DNA from: Nocardioides marinus
GTDB taxonomy: Bacteria > Pseudomonadota > Alphaproteobacteria > Rhodobacterales > Rhodobacteraceae
Assembly (NCBI GenBank): GCA_019801415.1
Contig: JAHVJD010000002.1
Span: 310,001-374,000, forward strand
Direction: 5' to 3'
Length of the DNA: 64,000 nucleotides
Shown here piece by piece: positions 41,391 through 50,014 of this stretch. A program made the position numbers and the translations under genes. The notes under the pieces were generated by a model. That model ran no database searches, had not been told where the DNA came from, and saw only the letters and a list, made by a program, of their open reading frames with translations. Position 1 is the stretch's first letter; each line of letters begins with the position of its first letter.

Positions 41391-42599
41391 TCAGTGGGCC
41401 AGTTTGATCTTTTCAAAGTCGAGAGTGTTTTCCTCCGGCGACGAAGTGATCGCCATGACCTCGCGGCGCTTGAACAGCACGATATAGCCAAGGCAGGCGA
41501 CGTAGATGCCGATCACCACGGTGCCGATCCACTGGATCTGCAGCCATTGGCTCTGGAAGGCGACGGTAAGACCGAACAGCACAACCGAGTTGCCCAGAAC
41601 ATAGGGCAGCAGGCCAAAGCGCTTGACGGTCAGGTTGAGGTTGTCGGTGTAAAGGCGGATCAGCGAGTCAAACGAGTTGACCACGAAGATGATGCCCACG
41701 GCCACCATGGAGACGTTGATGAGCAGCGTCGTCTCGATGCTGTTGAGGTGGTAGTAGTAGAGAACCGAGAACCACACGCCCAGCGGGATCGAGGGGAACA
41801 CCAAGAGCGACGCCAGCACCTGCCAGGTCTTCAGCCCGCCGACAAAGCGCGCGGTGAACTGACCGATCATGATCGACCAGGCGAACCACCAGAACAGGTA
41901 GAACTCGTGATAGTCGGTCAGCGGCAGGATGAACTTGTGAATGTTGGCGAAGTAGCCGCCGATGTTGGAGGCGGTGTCGGCGAATTCACCCAGCCCCATG
42001 CCGGCATAGGCCCACATGCCCAGGATCAGCGCCGCGAACAGCGCGGTGGAGCCCAGCGACAGAATGCGCACGTATTTGATGTCGGTCGAGGAGAAGGCGG
42101 CAAACAGGATCACCAGGAAGGTGATGAGGTAGAACGCCGGGATCACCGTCTCGCCGTCGCCCATGAAGGTGGCGTAATAGGGCAGATAGATCAGGAACAG
42201 CGCGCCGGTGAAGGCGCAGGTGCCGACGATGACGATGTTGTTCAGCAGCTTGACCAGCGGGATTTCAAAGAACTTCACCCGCGGCTCGATCACGCAGAAA
42301 TAGAACGTCGTCAGGAAGTAGAAGCCCCAGATCAGGAAGCCCCAGAAGCCGAACTCCAACGCCAGCGGGTTGGTGAAACCATAGGCCGGTTCCGCAGCGG
42401 TGTCCGCGTAAAGCGGGAAATCCCACGCCAGCGGGAACATGATCAGCCCCACGTCCAGACCGGAGGTGAACAGGATGGCGATGAAGGTGAAAAGGTGAAC
42501 CGGTGTCACGCCGACATTGCGCACGTTCCACCATTTGATCACGCAGAATGCCACCAGCGCAAAGGCCAGCAGGATCCCGAACGAGATGATTGTCGTCAT
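41391..42599 (-). CDS. Short BCCT-family choline/betaine transporter
   Basis: The product is 402 residues, strongly hydrophobic with roughly ten helices. Two BCCT hallmarks are visible: the glycine-containing unwound TM3-like stretch (FTSGLDVGLIMFPLAW, near 44-60) and the TM8 signature FYLFWWFAWSIMIGQFTARF (near 240). Typical BCCT carriers have 500 or more residues, so the N-terminal helices and cytoplasmic tails appear reduced. It is most likely a choline or betaine importer feeding the adjacent bet genes. GGGAGG lies six bases before the ATG, and betI is divergent across a short promoter region. Confidence 0.8.
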   Translation of the reverse strand: MTTIISFGILLAFALVAFCVIKWWNVRNVGVTPVHLFTFIAILFTSGLDVGLIMFPLAWDFPLYADTAAEPAYGFTNPLALEFGFWGFLIWGFYFLTTFYFCVIEPRVKFFEIPLVKLLNNIVIVGTCAFTGALFLIYLPYYATFMGDGETVIPAFYLITFLVILFAAFSSTDIKYVRILSLGSTALFAALILGMWAYAGMGLGEFADTASNIGGYFANIHKFILPLTDYHEFYLFWWFAWSIMIGQFTARFVGGLKTWQVLASLLVFPSIPLGVWFSVLYYYHLNSIETTLLINVSMVAVGIIFVVNSFDSLIRLYTDNLNLTVKRFGLLPYVLGNSVVLFGLTVAFQSQWLQIQWIGTVVIGIYVACLGYIVLFKRREVMAITSSPEENTLDFEKIKLAH

Positions 42600-42683
42600 A
42601 TAGACCTCCCATTGCGGGGCAGTTCGCGCCCCTTGTCATTGAAAGGTGACATATCACAGACAGATGAACGGCCCAATGATTTT

Positions 42684-42699
42684 TTAAATGACCATTCAA
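42684..42699. promoter_or_regulatory. Candidate BetI operator
   Basis: TTAAATG-AC-CATTCAA is a 16-base near-palindrome (one mismatch) between the BCCT gene and betI, 58 bases before the betI start. TetR-type BetI proteins bind such palindromes in the divergent promoter, and choline relieves repression. Assignment rests on position and symmetry. Confidence 0.45.
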
Positions 42700-42757
42700 G
42701 TTTCTGACTGACGGAACAGCAGTTGAAACAAGACCCCTTTTGCCGCACAAGGTTGAC

Positions 42758-43336
42758 ATGAGCAGAAAACGTATCCGCGACATCCGCAACGAAGAGCTGA
42801 TCGAAGCCACCATCATCGCCGTGCACAAGCGCGGCTATGGTGTTGTTACGATGGCGGAAATCGCGCGCGAAGCGGGGGCGTCAGCAGCCTCGATCAACTA
42901 TTACTTCGGCTCCAAGGAAGGGCTGATGGAAGCAACGATGCGCCATCTTCTGGGCAAATTGCGGCAGGCCATGGTCGAGGGCTATGCCACCGCGAACACG
43001 CCTCGGGAACGGCTCTACGCGGTGATGGATGCCAACTTCTCCGACGGGCTCTACACGGTGCCGCAATGCAGCATCTGGATGCAGTTCTGGGCCAATGCGC
43101 CCTATTCGCCGCGTCTCAGCCGGTTGCATCGAATCAACCGTGCCCGGGTGCGCAGCCATTTCCTGGCCGAGCTGCGCGCGCTGCTGCCGGAAACCCAGAT
43201 CGAAACCGCGCGCCAGGCGTTGCAATCCTACATGGATGGGGTCTGGTTGCAGGCCGCGCAGTCGGAGACGCCGCTCGACCCGGCGGCCGCCCGTGCGGCG
43301 GCGCATCGGGTTGTGGACCTGGTGACGACGGCCTGA
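42758..43336 (+). CDS. betI: TetR-family repressor BetI
   Basis: The product is 192 residues from the ATG at 42758, preceded by AAGG; a TTG at 42740 is the alternative. The helix-turn-helix is RGYGVVTMAEIAREAGASAA followed by SINYYFGSKEGLMEATMRH. The C-terminal part has IWMQFWANAPYSPRLSRLHR, a stretch typical of BetI, and the length equals the family's. It is predicted to repress the divergent BCCT-betC-betB-betA genes in the absence of choline. Confidence 0.9.
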   Translation: MSRKRIRDIRNEELIEATIIAVHKRGYGVVTMAEIAREAGASAASINYYFGSKEGLMEATMRHLLGKLRQAMVEGYATANTPRERLYAVMDANFSDGLYTVPQCSIWMQFWANAPYSPRLSRLHRINRARVRSHFLAELRALLPETQIETARQALQSYMDGVWLQAAQSETPLDPAAARAAAHRVVDLVTTA

Positions 43337-43363
43337 ACCGAGGGCCGCCGCGTCAGGCACCGC

Positions 43364-44284
43364 TCAGGCGGCGGGCGGGTTGGCGATACTGGCCTGGGCG
43401 CGTTTCTTCATCACCGCCTCGCGCCACGCGATGAAGCTGACCGCCGCCAGGATCAGGCCACCGCCGGACACCACCCAGATGTCGGCAGGCTCACCAAACA
43501 CCAGCGCCCCCAGCAGCGTCGCCCAGACCAGCTGCAAAAAGGTGACCGGCTGCGTCACCGCCACCGGCGCAGCGGCAAAGGCCAGCGTCATGGTGTAATG
43601 GCCCGCGGTGGCGAAACAGGCGACGAGAAACAGCAGGCCCAGCTCCGGCAGTGTCGGTGTCACCCAGACCGCCAGCGCAAAGGGCGCAAGGCCAATGGTG
43701 ACAAAGACCGACAGCATCGCCACCACGACGGCGGGGCTGTTGCTGCCGACGGTAAACTTGGCAATCAGGTAGGAGGCCCCAAAGGTGATCGCGGTGAACA
43801 GCATGGCGATATGGCCCGGCGAAATCTCGCGAAAGCCCGGCCGCAGGATGATCACCGCGCCGACCAGCGCCACCGCGATCGCGGAGATGCGGCGGAAGGC
43901 CAGCTTCTCGCCCAGGAACAGCGCCGCCCCCAGCGTCACATAGACCGGCGACAGGTAGTTCATCGCCGTCACCTCGGCCAGCGGGATCTGGGTCATGGCA
44001 AAGAACCACAGGATCACCCCGGCGGTATGCACCACGCCGCGCCCGGCGAACAGCATCCAAAGCCGCGGTGTCAGCTGCGCCCGCCGCAGCGCGCCAACCA
44101 TGGGGATCAGGAACACCAGCCCCAGCAGATAGCGCAGAAAGGCGCTTTGGGCCGGGGGGATGCGATCGCCCAGATACTTGACCAATGCCGTCACCGCCAC
44201 GAAGCACAGCCCAGTCACGACCATCCAGAACACACCTCTGAGAGGGTTCTGGACCGTGGCGGAGGGAATAGCTGTCTGGCTCAT
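43364..44284 (-). CDS. EamA/DMT-family transporter
   Basis: The product is 306 residues from the ATG at 44284. Ten hydrophobic helices in two EamA repeats are seen; the first repeat has VKYLGDRIPPAQSAFLRYLL and the conserved ending NYLSPVYVTLGAALFLGEKL, the second TFLQLVWATLLGALVFGEPA. Members export amino acids or metabolites; the substrate is unknown. It is convergent with betI (27-base gap) and shares direction with argO downstream of argP's divergent promoter, but the gap of 88 bases suggests separate transcription. Confidence 0.88.
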   Translation of the reverse strand: MSQTAIPSATVQNPLRGVFWMVVTGLCFVAVTALVKYLGDRIPPAQSAFLRYLLGLVFLIPMVGALRRAQLTPRLWMLFAGRGVVHTAGVILWFFAMTQIPLAEVTAMNYLSPVYVTLGAALFLGEKLAFRRISAIAVALVGAVIILRPGFREISPGHIAMLFTAITFGASYLIAKFTVGSNSPAVVVAMLSVFVTIGLAPFALAVWVTPTLPELGLLFLVACFATAGHYTMTLAFAAAPVAVTQPVTFLQLVWATLLGALVFGEPADIWVVSGGGLILAAVSFIAWREAVMKKRAQASIANPPAA

Positions 44285-44372
44285 GCGGGCAGAGAACACC
44301 CAAACGGGCAGAGGATCAAGACTTCACATGTGAAATAGTTTGCAACCGCGCCTGACGCCGCCGGTGCAGCCT

Positions 44373-44975
44373 TCACATCAACAGGAGCTTGAGCGCAATC
44401 GCCCACATGGTGAGGCCGACAACAGCATCCAGAACCTGCCAGGCGCGCGGGCGGGCAAAAACCGGGGCCAGCAGGCTGGCGCCGTAGCCCAGCGTGAAGA
44501 AGAAAGTGAAGCTCGCGATGGCCGCCCCGGCGGCAAAGACCAGGGGTTGCGGATATTGCGCCGAGATCGAGCCAAGCAGAACCACCGTGTCGAGATAGAC
44601 ATGCGGGTTCAGCCAGGTCAGCGCCAGCACCGTGGCCAGCACCGGCCAGAGCGCGGTGCCAGTCCCCTCCCCCTCGGCCTCCAGCGCCGCGCCACCGCGC
44701 CAGGCGGCACGCAGGGCGCGGGCACCGTACCAGATCAGGAAGGCCGCGCCGCCCAGCCGCATCGCGGTTTCAAACCATGGCAGCGCCAGCGCCAGGGAGC
44801 CGAAGCCAAGGACTCCGGCTGTAATCAGCACCGCGTCAGACCCGGCACAGGTCAGGCAGATCCAGAACACATGCTGGCGGCGCAGCCCCTGTCGCAGCAC
44901 GAAGGCGTTCTGAGCCCCGATCGCCATGATGAGGCTTAGACCAAGGGCAAATCCGGCAAAAAGGCTGGGCGGCAT
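44373..44975 (-). CDS. argO: LysE/ArgO-family amino-acid exporter
   Basis: The product is 200 residues with six predicted helices. LysE/ArgO features are LIMAIGAQNAFVLRQGLRRQ near the N-terminus and LALTWLNPHVYLDTVVLLGS in the second half. It exports arginine or lysine and prevents toxic accumulation. It is transcribed divergently from an ArgP-type LysR gene across 89 bases, the standard arrangement, so ArgP is its expected activator. Confidence 0.92.
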   Translation of the reverse strand: MPPSLFAGFALGLSLIMAIGAQNAFVLRQGLRRQHVFWICLTCAGSDAVLITAGVLGFGSLALALPWFETAMRLGGAAFLIWYGARALRAAWRGGAALEAEGEGTGTALWPVLATVLALTWLNPHVYLDTVVLLGSISAQYPQPLVFAAGAAIASFTFFFTLGYGASLLAPVFARPRAWQVLDAVVGLTMWAIALKLLLM

Positions 44976-45064
44976 GGCGGGCTCCTGTGTTGTCGCGGGA
45001 TTTGACTAACCGGCGCGCGCTGATTAATCCAGTTAAAGAAACTTAGGCCAGATTAGGAACGCTA

Positions 45065-45949
45065 ATGCAGATGGATCCCAGCCAGCTGGCGGCGCTGAGC
45101 ACGGTCCTGCGACTTGGATCGTTCGACGCCGCGGCGCGGGCGCTGTCGGTGACACCTTCGGCGATCTCGCAGCGGATCAAGGCGCTGGAAGAGCGGATCG
45201 GCACCACGCTGGTGCATCGGGGCACCCCCTGCAGCGGCACCGCGGCGGGGCGGCGGATTGCCAAACACGCCGAGGACATCGGCCTGCTGGAGGCACAGCT
45301 GGCGCGCGAACTGTCGCTGGAAGGCGGCACGGCCCCTGTCCGGCTGCGGGTGGCGGTCAATGCCGACAGCCTGGCCAGCTGGTTCATCGACGCGATGGCG
45401 GCGGTGGAGGGTGTGCTGTTCGACCTCGTGGTGGACGACCAGGACCACAGCGCCGACTGGCTGCGCCGCGGCGAGGTTTCGGCAGCGGTCACCGCCAGCA
45501 CCCGACCGGTTACCGGCTTTGAGGCCTATCCGCTGGGCGCGTTGGAATATGTCGCCACCGCCAGCCCCGCCTTCATGGCGCGCTGGTTCGCTGCGGGGGT
45601 GACCGCCGAGACCGCAGCGCGGGCGCCCTGCCTGATCTTCAATGCCAAGGACAATCTGCAACAGCTGTGGCTGGAGCGGAACGTGGCCGCCGGGCTGTCT
45701 CCGCCCGCCCATTTCCTGCCCTCGACCCAGGCCTTCATCGATGCGGCAGCGGCGGGGTTGGGTTGGGGGATGAACCCGCTGGAGATGGTGCGCCGGGACA
45801 TGCAGGACGGCCGACTGGTGCCGCTGATCGCAGACACCACCCTGCCGGTCCCGCTGACCTGGCAGGTGGCGCGGGTAATGGCACCGGCCCTTGCCGACCT
45901 GACCCGCGCGGTGCAGACTTCGGCGCGACAGCATCTAGCCGCGATCTGA
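45065..45949 (+). CDS. argP: ArgP-type LysR transcriptional regulator
   Basis: The product is 294 residues. The winged helix-turn-helix is DPSQLAALSTVLRLGSFDAA, then LSVTPSAISQRIKALEERIG, close to the ArgP/IciA consensus. The C-terminal effector domain includes GWGMNPLEMVRRDMQDGRLV. With arginine or lysine as co-effector it would activate the divergent argO. The intergenic region is AT-rich for this genome (around 45020-45060). Confidence 0.92.
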   Translation: MQMDPSQLAALSTVLRLGSFDAAARALSVTPSAISQRIKALEERIGTTLVHRGTPCSGTAAGRRIAKHAEDIGLLEAQLARELSLEGGTAPVRLRVAVNADSLASWFIDAMAAVEGVLFDLVVDDQDHSADWLRRGEVSAAVTASTRPVTGFEAYPLGALEYVATASPAFMARWFAAGVTAETAARAPCLIFNAKDNLQQLWLERNVAAGLSPPAHFLPSTQAFIDAAAAGLGWGMNPLEMVRRDMQDGRLVPLIADTTLPVPLTWQVARVMAPALADLTRAVQTSARQHLAAI

Positions 45950-46063
45950 GGCCGGAGGCAGCACCACGGGAGGGAGTGCCATCCCAACAGGAAATCACGG
46001 CCAGAGCAAGATGGCGGGCAGCGGCCAGAGCCGATCGCCCGGGGCTGCCAGGAAGACAGCAGC

Positions 46064-46936
46064 GTGCTGCGGCGGCAGGCGGCAGCGATGAGCGCCCCGG
46101 CCGTCTCCCTGTCGCGCTGCCTGCTCCGGCAGTTGCTGCTGCCTCGGGCGGCGGTGGTGCTGGGGTGGCTGGCGGCGGCGCATTGGCTGGCCCTGCCCAA
46201 GGGGCTGGTGCTGGCGCTGATCGCCGCCGACGCACTGCTGTTGTTGTGGCAGGCCCGCGCGGTGCTGCGCGGAACCGATGCCCATGTGGCCAGCACCGGC
46301 GCGATGGCCCCGGTCTGGGGCAGCTATCTGCTGGTGCTTCTGGCGATCTTTGCCGCGCCGGTGCTGTGGTGGGAGGCTCTCCTGAGCACCCGGGAAGAAG
46401 CCGCCCTGCCCTATGCCGAACAACGCCGCCAGGAACGTGAAGCCTTGTACCGGCTGACCCTGTCCGAGGATGGCAGCACCCTCGTGCTGGAGGGCGAGAT
46501 CACCCACGGGCTGACCCGCCGCATCGAGGCGCAGTTGGCCGCCGCCCCCGATCTGCGCCGCCTGCAACTGTCCAGCGCGGGCGGGCTGATCTACGAAGCG
46601 CGCGGCACCGCCCGGCTGATCGCGCAATACCGGCTGGAAACCGAAGCCGCCGGGCTGTGCGCATCGGCCTGCACGCTGATCTTTGCGGCCGGGCACAGCC
46701 GCCGACTGGCCCCGGACGGCGCGCTGGGGTTTCACGGCTATGGCCTGATGTTTCCGGGCGGGCTGCCGCAGGTGAACCTGATCGCCGAGCAGCAGCGGGA
46801 TCTGGAGTTTCTGCAACAGCAAGGCATCCACGCGGACTTCGCGCGCCGGGCCTTGGCAACCGATCATCGCAGCCTGTGGCGACCGACTCTGTCCGAGCTG
46901 CTGGCGGCGGGGGTGGTGACGCAGAGCGGTCACTGA
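46064..46936 (+). CDS. Membrane protein with COG3904-like periplasmic domain
   Basis: The product is 290 residues using the GTG at 46064, which has AGGAAGA seven bases upstream; the ATG at 46088 is possible. Helices at about 28-45, 48-65 and 85-105 are followed by a soluble domain with LQLSSAGGLIYEARGTARLI, CASACTLIFAAGHSRRL and LGFHGYGLMFPGG. This pattern matches a ClpP/crotonase-like fold seen in COG3904 proteins, with Ser-rich turns but no proven catalytic triad. The function is unknown. It starts 114 bases after argP and is unlikely to share its control. Confidence 0.75.
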   Translation: MLRRQAAAMSAPAVSLSRCLLRQLLLPRAAVVLGWLAAAHWLALPKGLVLALIAADALLLLWQARAVLRGTDAHVASTGAMAPVWGSYLLVLLAIFAAPVLWWEALLSTREEAALPYAEQRRQEREALYRLTLSEDGSTLVLEGEITHGLTRRIEAQLAAAPDLRRLQLSSAGGLIYEARGTARLIAQYRLETEAAGLCASACTLIFAAGHSRRLAPDGALGFHGYGLMFPGGLPQVNLIAEQQRDLEFLQQQGIHADFARRALATDHRSLWRPTLSELLAAGVVTQSGH

Positions 46937-47052
46937 CGTGAGGCAGTAGCTTGTAAGAGACCTTATCTGATGGTGCTGTGTCTTGGCAGGTCAGCGGCCC
47001 CCTAGGCGCGACAGCCCATTTGCGCCGCGATCCTCACGCGCCCTGAAATGAA

Positions 47053-47077
47053 AAAGGCAGCCACCGGGGCTGCCTTT
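47053..47077 (-). terminator. Intrinsic terminator of yebC
   Basis: AAAGGCAGCC (47053-47062) pairs perfectly with GGCTGCCTTT (47068-47077) around ACCGG. On the minus strand TTTTTCATTTC follows. It lies 26 bases past the yebC stop. Confidence 0.9.
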
Positions 47078-47102
47078 GGGTCTCGTCAATCGCGGGCGCG
47101 GA

Positions 47103-47843
47103 TCAAAGCTGCGCCATCACCTCGTCGGAGGCCTCGAAGTTGGTGGTGACGCGCTGCACGTCGTCGTCATCTTCCAGCGCTTCGACCAGCTTCATCAGCT
47201 TTTGCATGCCTTCAAGGTCCAGCTCGGTGGTGGTGGTGGGCTTCCAGACCAGCTTGGTCGATTCCGATTCACCCAGCTCGGCCTCCAGCGCGTTGGCCAC
47301 CTCGTTGAGGTCGGTGTCGGTGCAATAGATGATGTGGCCGTCCTCGGAGCTTTCGACATCCTCGGCCCCGGCTTCGATCGCGGCCATCATCACGGTGTCT
47401 GCATCACCCACGGAGGCAGGATAGGTCACCTCGCCCTTGCGTTCGAACATGAACCCCACAGAGCCGGTCTCGCCGAGATTGCCACCGTTCTTGGAAAAGG
47501 TGGAGCGCACGTTGGAGGCGGTGCGGTTCTTGTTGTCGGTCATCGTCTCGACGATCACCGCAACACCGTTGGGCCCGTAGCCTTCGTAGCGGATCTCATC
47601 GTAGTTCTCGGCGTCACCGCCCTGGGACTTCTTGATCGCACGTTCGATCACGTCCTTGGGCACCGACTGGCTCTTGGCTTCTTTCACCGCCAGGCGCAGA
47701 CGCGGGTTCTTTTCCGGGTCCGGGTCCCCCATCTTGGCGGCCACGGTGATCTCCTTGGCCAGTTTGGAAAACAATTTGGACCGCGCCGCGTCCTGACGGC
47801 CCTTGCGGTGCTGAATGTTTGCCCATTTAGAGTGGCCTGCCAT
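47103..47843 (-). CDS. yebC: YebC/PmpR family protein
   Basis: The product is 246 residues from the ATG at 47843. The N-terminal [20 protein letters not shown] and the following [20 protein letters not shown] are the family signature, and the later [19 protein letters not shown] is also highly conserved. The family is now linked to relief of ribosome stalling as well as transcription control. Its usual ruvC neighbour is not in view. A strong terminator follows. The SLC13 gene is divergent. Confidence 0.95.
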   Translation of the reverse strand: MAGHSKWANIQHRKGRQDAARSKLFSKLAKEITVAAKMGDPDPEKNPRLRLAVKEAKSQSVPKDVIERAIKKSQGGDAENYDEIRYEGYGPNGVAVIVETMTDNKNRTASNVRSTFSKNGGNLGETGSVGFMFERKGEVTYPASVGDADTVMMAAIEAGAEDVESSEDGHIIYCTDTDLNEVANALEAELGESESTKLVWKPTTTTELDLEGMQKLMKLVEALEDDDDVQRVTTNFEASDEVMAQL

Positions 47844-47955
47844 GGTGCATCCTTGCTGCTGAATATCAGAATTGGCGCTCATATAGCCCGTGCCTCGCCC
47901 TGCTTTCAAGCGTCACAGCCCTTGTCGGCACACGCGGAGCGGCTAAGGTGGCGGA

Positions 47956-49731
47956 ATGACATTCGATCAAGCCGTTCTCTTCGCCCTTTTTGCCGCTGTC
48001 TTTGCCCTGCTGATCTGGGGGCGCTGGCGCTATGACCTCGTGGCCTTTGCGGCGCTGATGGTCGGTGTGGTGCTGGGGGTGGTGCCCGCGGCTGAGGCTT
48101 TCTCGGGCTTTGGTCACCCGGCGACGCTGGTGGTGGCGCTGGTGCTGATCGTCTCTGCCGGGCTGGTGCGCTCGGGCGCGGTGTTCCTGATCACCCGCAC
48201 GCTGGTGGACAGCGCCAGGGGCCTTGGCGCCCATATCGCACTGATGGGCGGCGTCGGCGCGGTGCTGTCGGCCTTCATGAACAACGTGGCGGCGCTGGCG
48301 CTGTTGATGCCAGTGGACATTCAGACCGCCCGCAAGGCCGGGCGCGCCCCGGGGTTGAGCCTGATGCCGCTGTCCTTTGCCACCATCCTGGGCGGCATGG
48401 TGACGCTGATCGGCACCCCGCCCAACATCATCATCGCCACCATCCGCGAGGAACAGCTGGGCGCGCCCTTCCGCATGTTCGATTTTGCGCCCGTCGGGGC
48501 CACGGCGGCGATTGCCGGTCTGGCCTTTGTGGCGCTGGTGGGCTGGCGGCTGATCCCGGAGCGGCAGAATGCGGCCGGCGCCACCGAAGCGCAGCTCGCC
48601 CCCTATATCGCCGAGCTGACGGTCGGCGCCGAGTCCGAGCTGATCGGCCAGCGACTGGGCACCCTGGACGAGGAGGCCGAAAAGGCGGATGTCGCTATCC
48701 TGGGGCTGATCCGCGACGGCAAGCGGCAGTACGGGCGGGCGGCGGCGGCCACCCTGCGGGCGGGGGATGCGCTGGTCATCGAGGCCGAACCGGAAGCGCT
48801 GGACGAGTTTCGCAGCGCGCTGAAACTGGATTTTGCCGATGCCGCCCGACAGGAAAAGCTGACGGCCGCGGGCGAAGGCCTGGAGCTGGTCGAGCTGGTG
48901 GTGCCGGAAACCGCCCGCATAAATGGCCGCAGCGCCCAGTCGATCGGGCTGGCCTGGCGTCAGAACGCGGTGCTTCTGGGGATTTCGCGGCAGGGCAAGC
49001 GGCTGACCCGCCATGTCCGCCAAAGCCAGATCGAGGCGGGCGACATCCTGCTGCTGTTGTGCCCGCGCGGGCGCAGCAGCGACGTCACCGAGTGGCTGGG
49101 CTGCCTGCCGCTGGCCGAACGCGGGCTGTCGGTGACGGCCAACGACAAGACCTGGGCCGCGATCGGCCTGTTTGGTGCCGCCGTGCTGGCCGCCTCGATC
49201 GGGCTGCTGTATCTGCCGGTGGCGCTGGGGCTGGTGGCCATTGGCTACGTGCTGCTGAAAATCCTGCCGGTGGCGGAGATCTATGATCATGTGGAGTGGC
49301 CCGTGGTGGTGCTGCTGGGCTCGATGATCCCGCTGGGCGCAGCCTTGGAGACCTCGGGGGGCACGCTGCTGATCGCCAACGCGCTGACCGGGCTGACCGC
49401 GGGCCTGCCAGCCTGGGCCGTGCTGGCGGTGCTGATGGTGGTCACCATGACCCTGTCGGATGTGCTGAACAATACGGCCACGGCGATTGTCGCGGCCCCG
49501 GTGGCGATCCAGATGGCTGATACCCTGGGGGTCTCGCCCGATCCTTTCCTGATGGCGGTGGCGGTGGCGGCCTCGGCCGCGTTCCTGACCCCCATCGGGC
49601 ACAAGAACAACACGCTGGTGCTGGGTCCGGGGGGCTATCGGTTCGGGGATTACTGGCGCATGGGGCTGCCGCTGGAGGTGCTGGTCATCGCCGTGTCGAT
49701 CCCGGCGATCCTGCTGTTCTGGCCCTTGTGA
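47956..49731 (+). CDS. SLC13-family anion permease with RCK_C (TrkA-C) domains
   Basis: The product is 591 residues. Transmembrane halves (about 1-200 and 395-591) flank two TrkA-C-like soluble domains near 205-290 and 300-385 (VGAESELIGQRLGTLDEEAE and VVPETARINGRSAQSIGLAW are their starts). SLC13 hairpin motifs are GTPPNIIIATIR and, near the end, AAFLTPIGHKNNTLVLGPGG. The substrate may be sulfate, a dicarboxylate or another anion. It faces a second SLC13 gene of nearly identical length (50015-51793), the two ends being about 280 bases apart. Confidence 0.88.
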   Translation: MTFDQAVLFALFAAVFALLIWGRWRYDLVAFAALMVGVVLGVVPAAEAFSGFGHPATLVVALVLIVSAGLVRSGAVFLITRTLVDSARGLGAHIALMGGVGAVLSAFMNNVAALALLMPVDIQTARKAGRAPGLSLMPLSFATILGGMVTLIGTPPNIIIATIREEQLGAPFRMFDFAPVGATAAIAGLAFVALVGWRLIPERQNAAGATEAQLAPYIAELTVGAESELIGQRLGTLDEEAEKADVAILGLIRDGKRQYGRAAAATLRAGDALVIEAEPEALDEFRSALKLDFADAARQEKLTAAGEGLELVELVVPETARINGRSAQSIGLAWRQNAVLLGISRQGKRLTRHVRQSQIEAGDILLLLCPRGRSSDVTEWLGCLPLAERGLSVTANDKTWAAIGLFGAAVLAASIGLLYLPVALGLVAIGYVLLKILPVAEIYDHVEWPVVVLLGSMIPLGAALETSGGTLLIANALTGLTAGLPAWAVLAVLMVVTMTLSDVLNNTATAIVAAPVAIQMADTLGVSPDPFLMAVAVAASAAFLTPIGHKNNTLVLGPGGYRFGDYWRMGLPLEVLVIAVSIPAILLFWPL

Positions 49732-49801
49732 GCCAACCTGTCAGCGAACCTGTGCGCCACGTGCACGCGGCCATCGCAAGGTTGAGAACAGACACCCAAG
49801 T

Positions 49802-49933
49802 TCAGAACGGATGCGGCGTTGTTGCGGCGGGCTGGCCGGCCTCGACGCTCTCGACCTGCAACGCCCGCGAGCCCAAGGCGATCGCCGTTGAGCCCACCAG
49901 AACGGTAACCAAAAAGATATTCCTGAAATTCAC
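49802..49933 (-). CDS. Possible 43-residue secreted peptide
   Basis: A small open frame starts with GTG at 49933, preceded by AGGGA, and ends at 49802. It encodes a hydrophobic N-terminus (NFRNIFLVTVLVGSTAIALG) resembling a signal peptide or single membrane helix, followed by 23 polar residues rich in Ala, Pro and Thr. No family is known. It sits between the converging ends of two SLC13 permease genes, on the minus strand. It may be real, but the evidence is only the ribosome site and the signal-like sequence. Confidence 0.4.
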   Translation of the reverse strand: MNFRNIFLVTVLVGSTAIALGSRALQVESVEAGQPAATTPHPF

Positions 49934-50014
49934 TGCCGCGTCCCTGTACGTATCTTGCTTTGCAGCTCAACGCGCCGGGGCGCAGAAAGTTCCGTCGCCC
50001 TGCCGAAGGCCTGC

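Noticed and set aside
47866-49602. 578-codon minus-strand ORF
   Set aside because: Antisense to the first SLC13 permease gene; Gln/Arg/His-rich composition.
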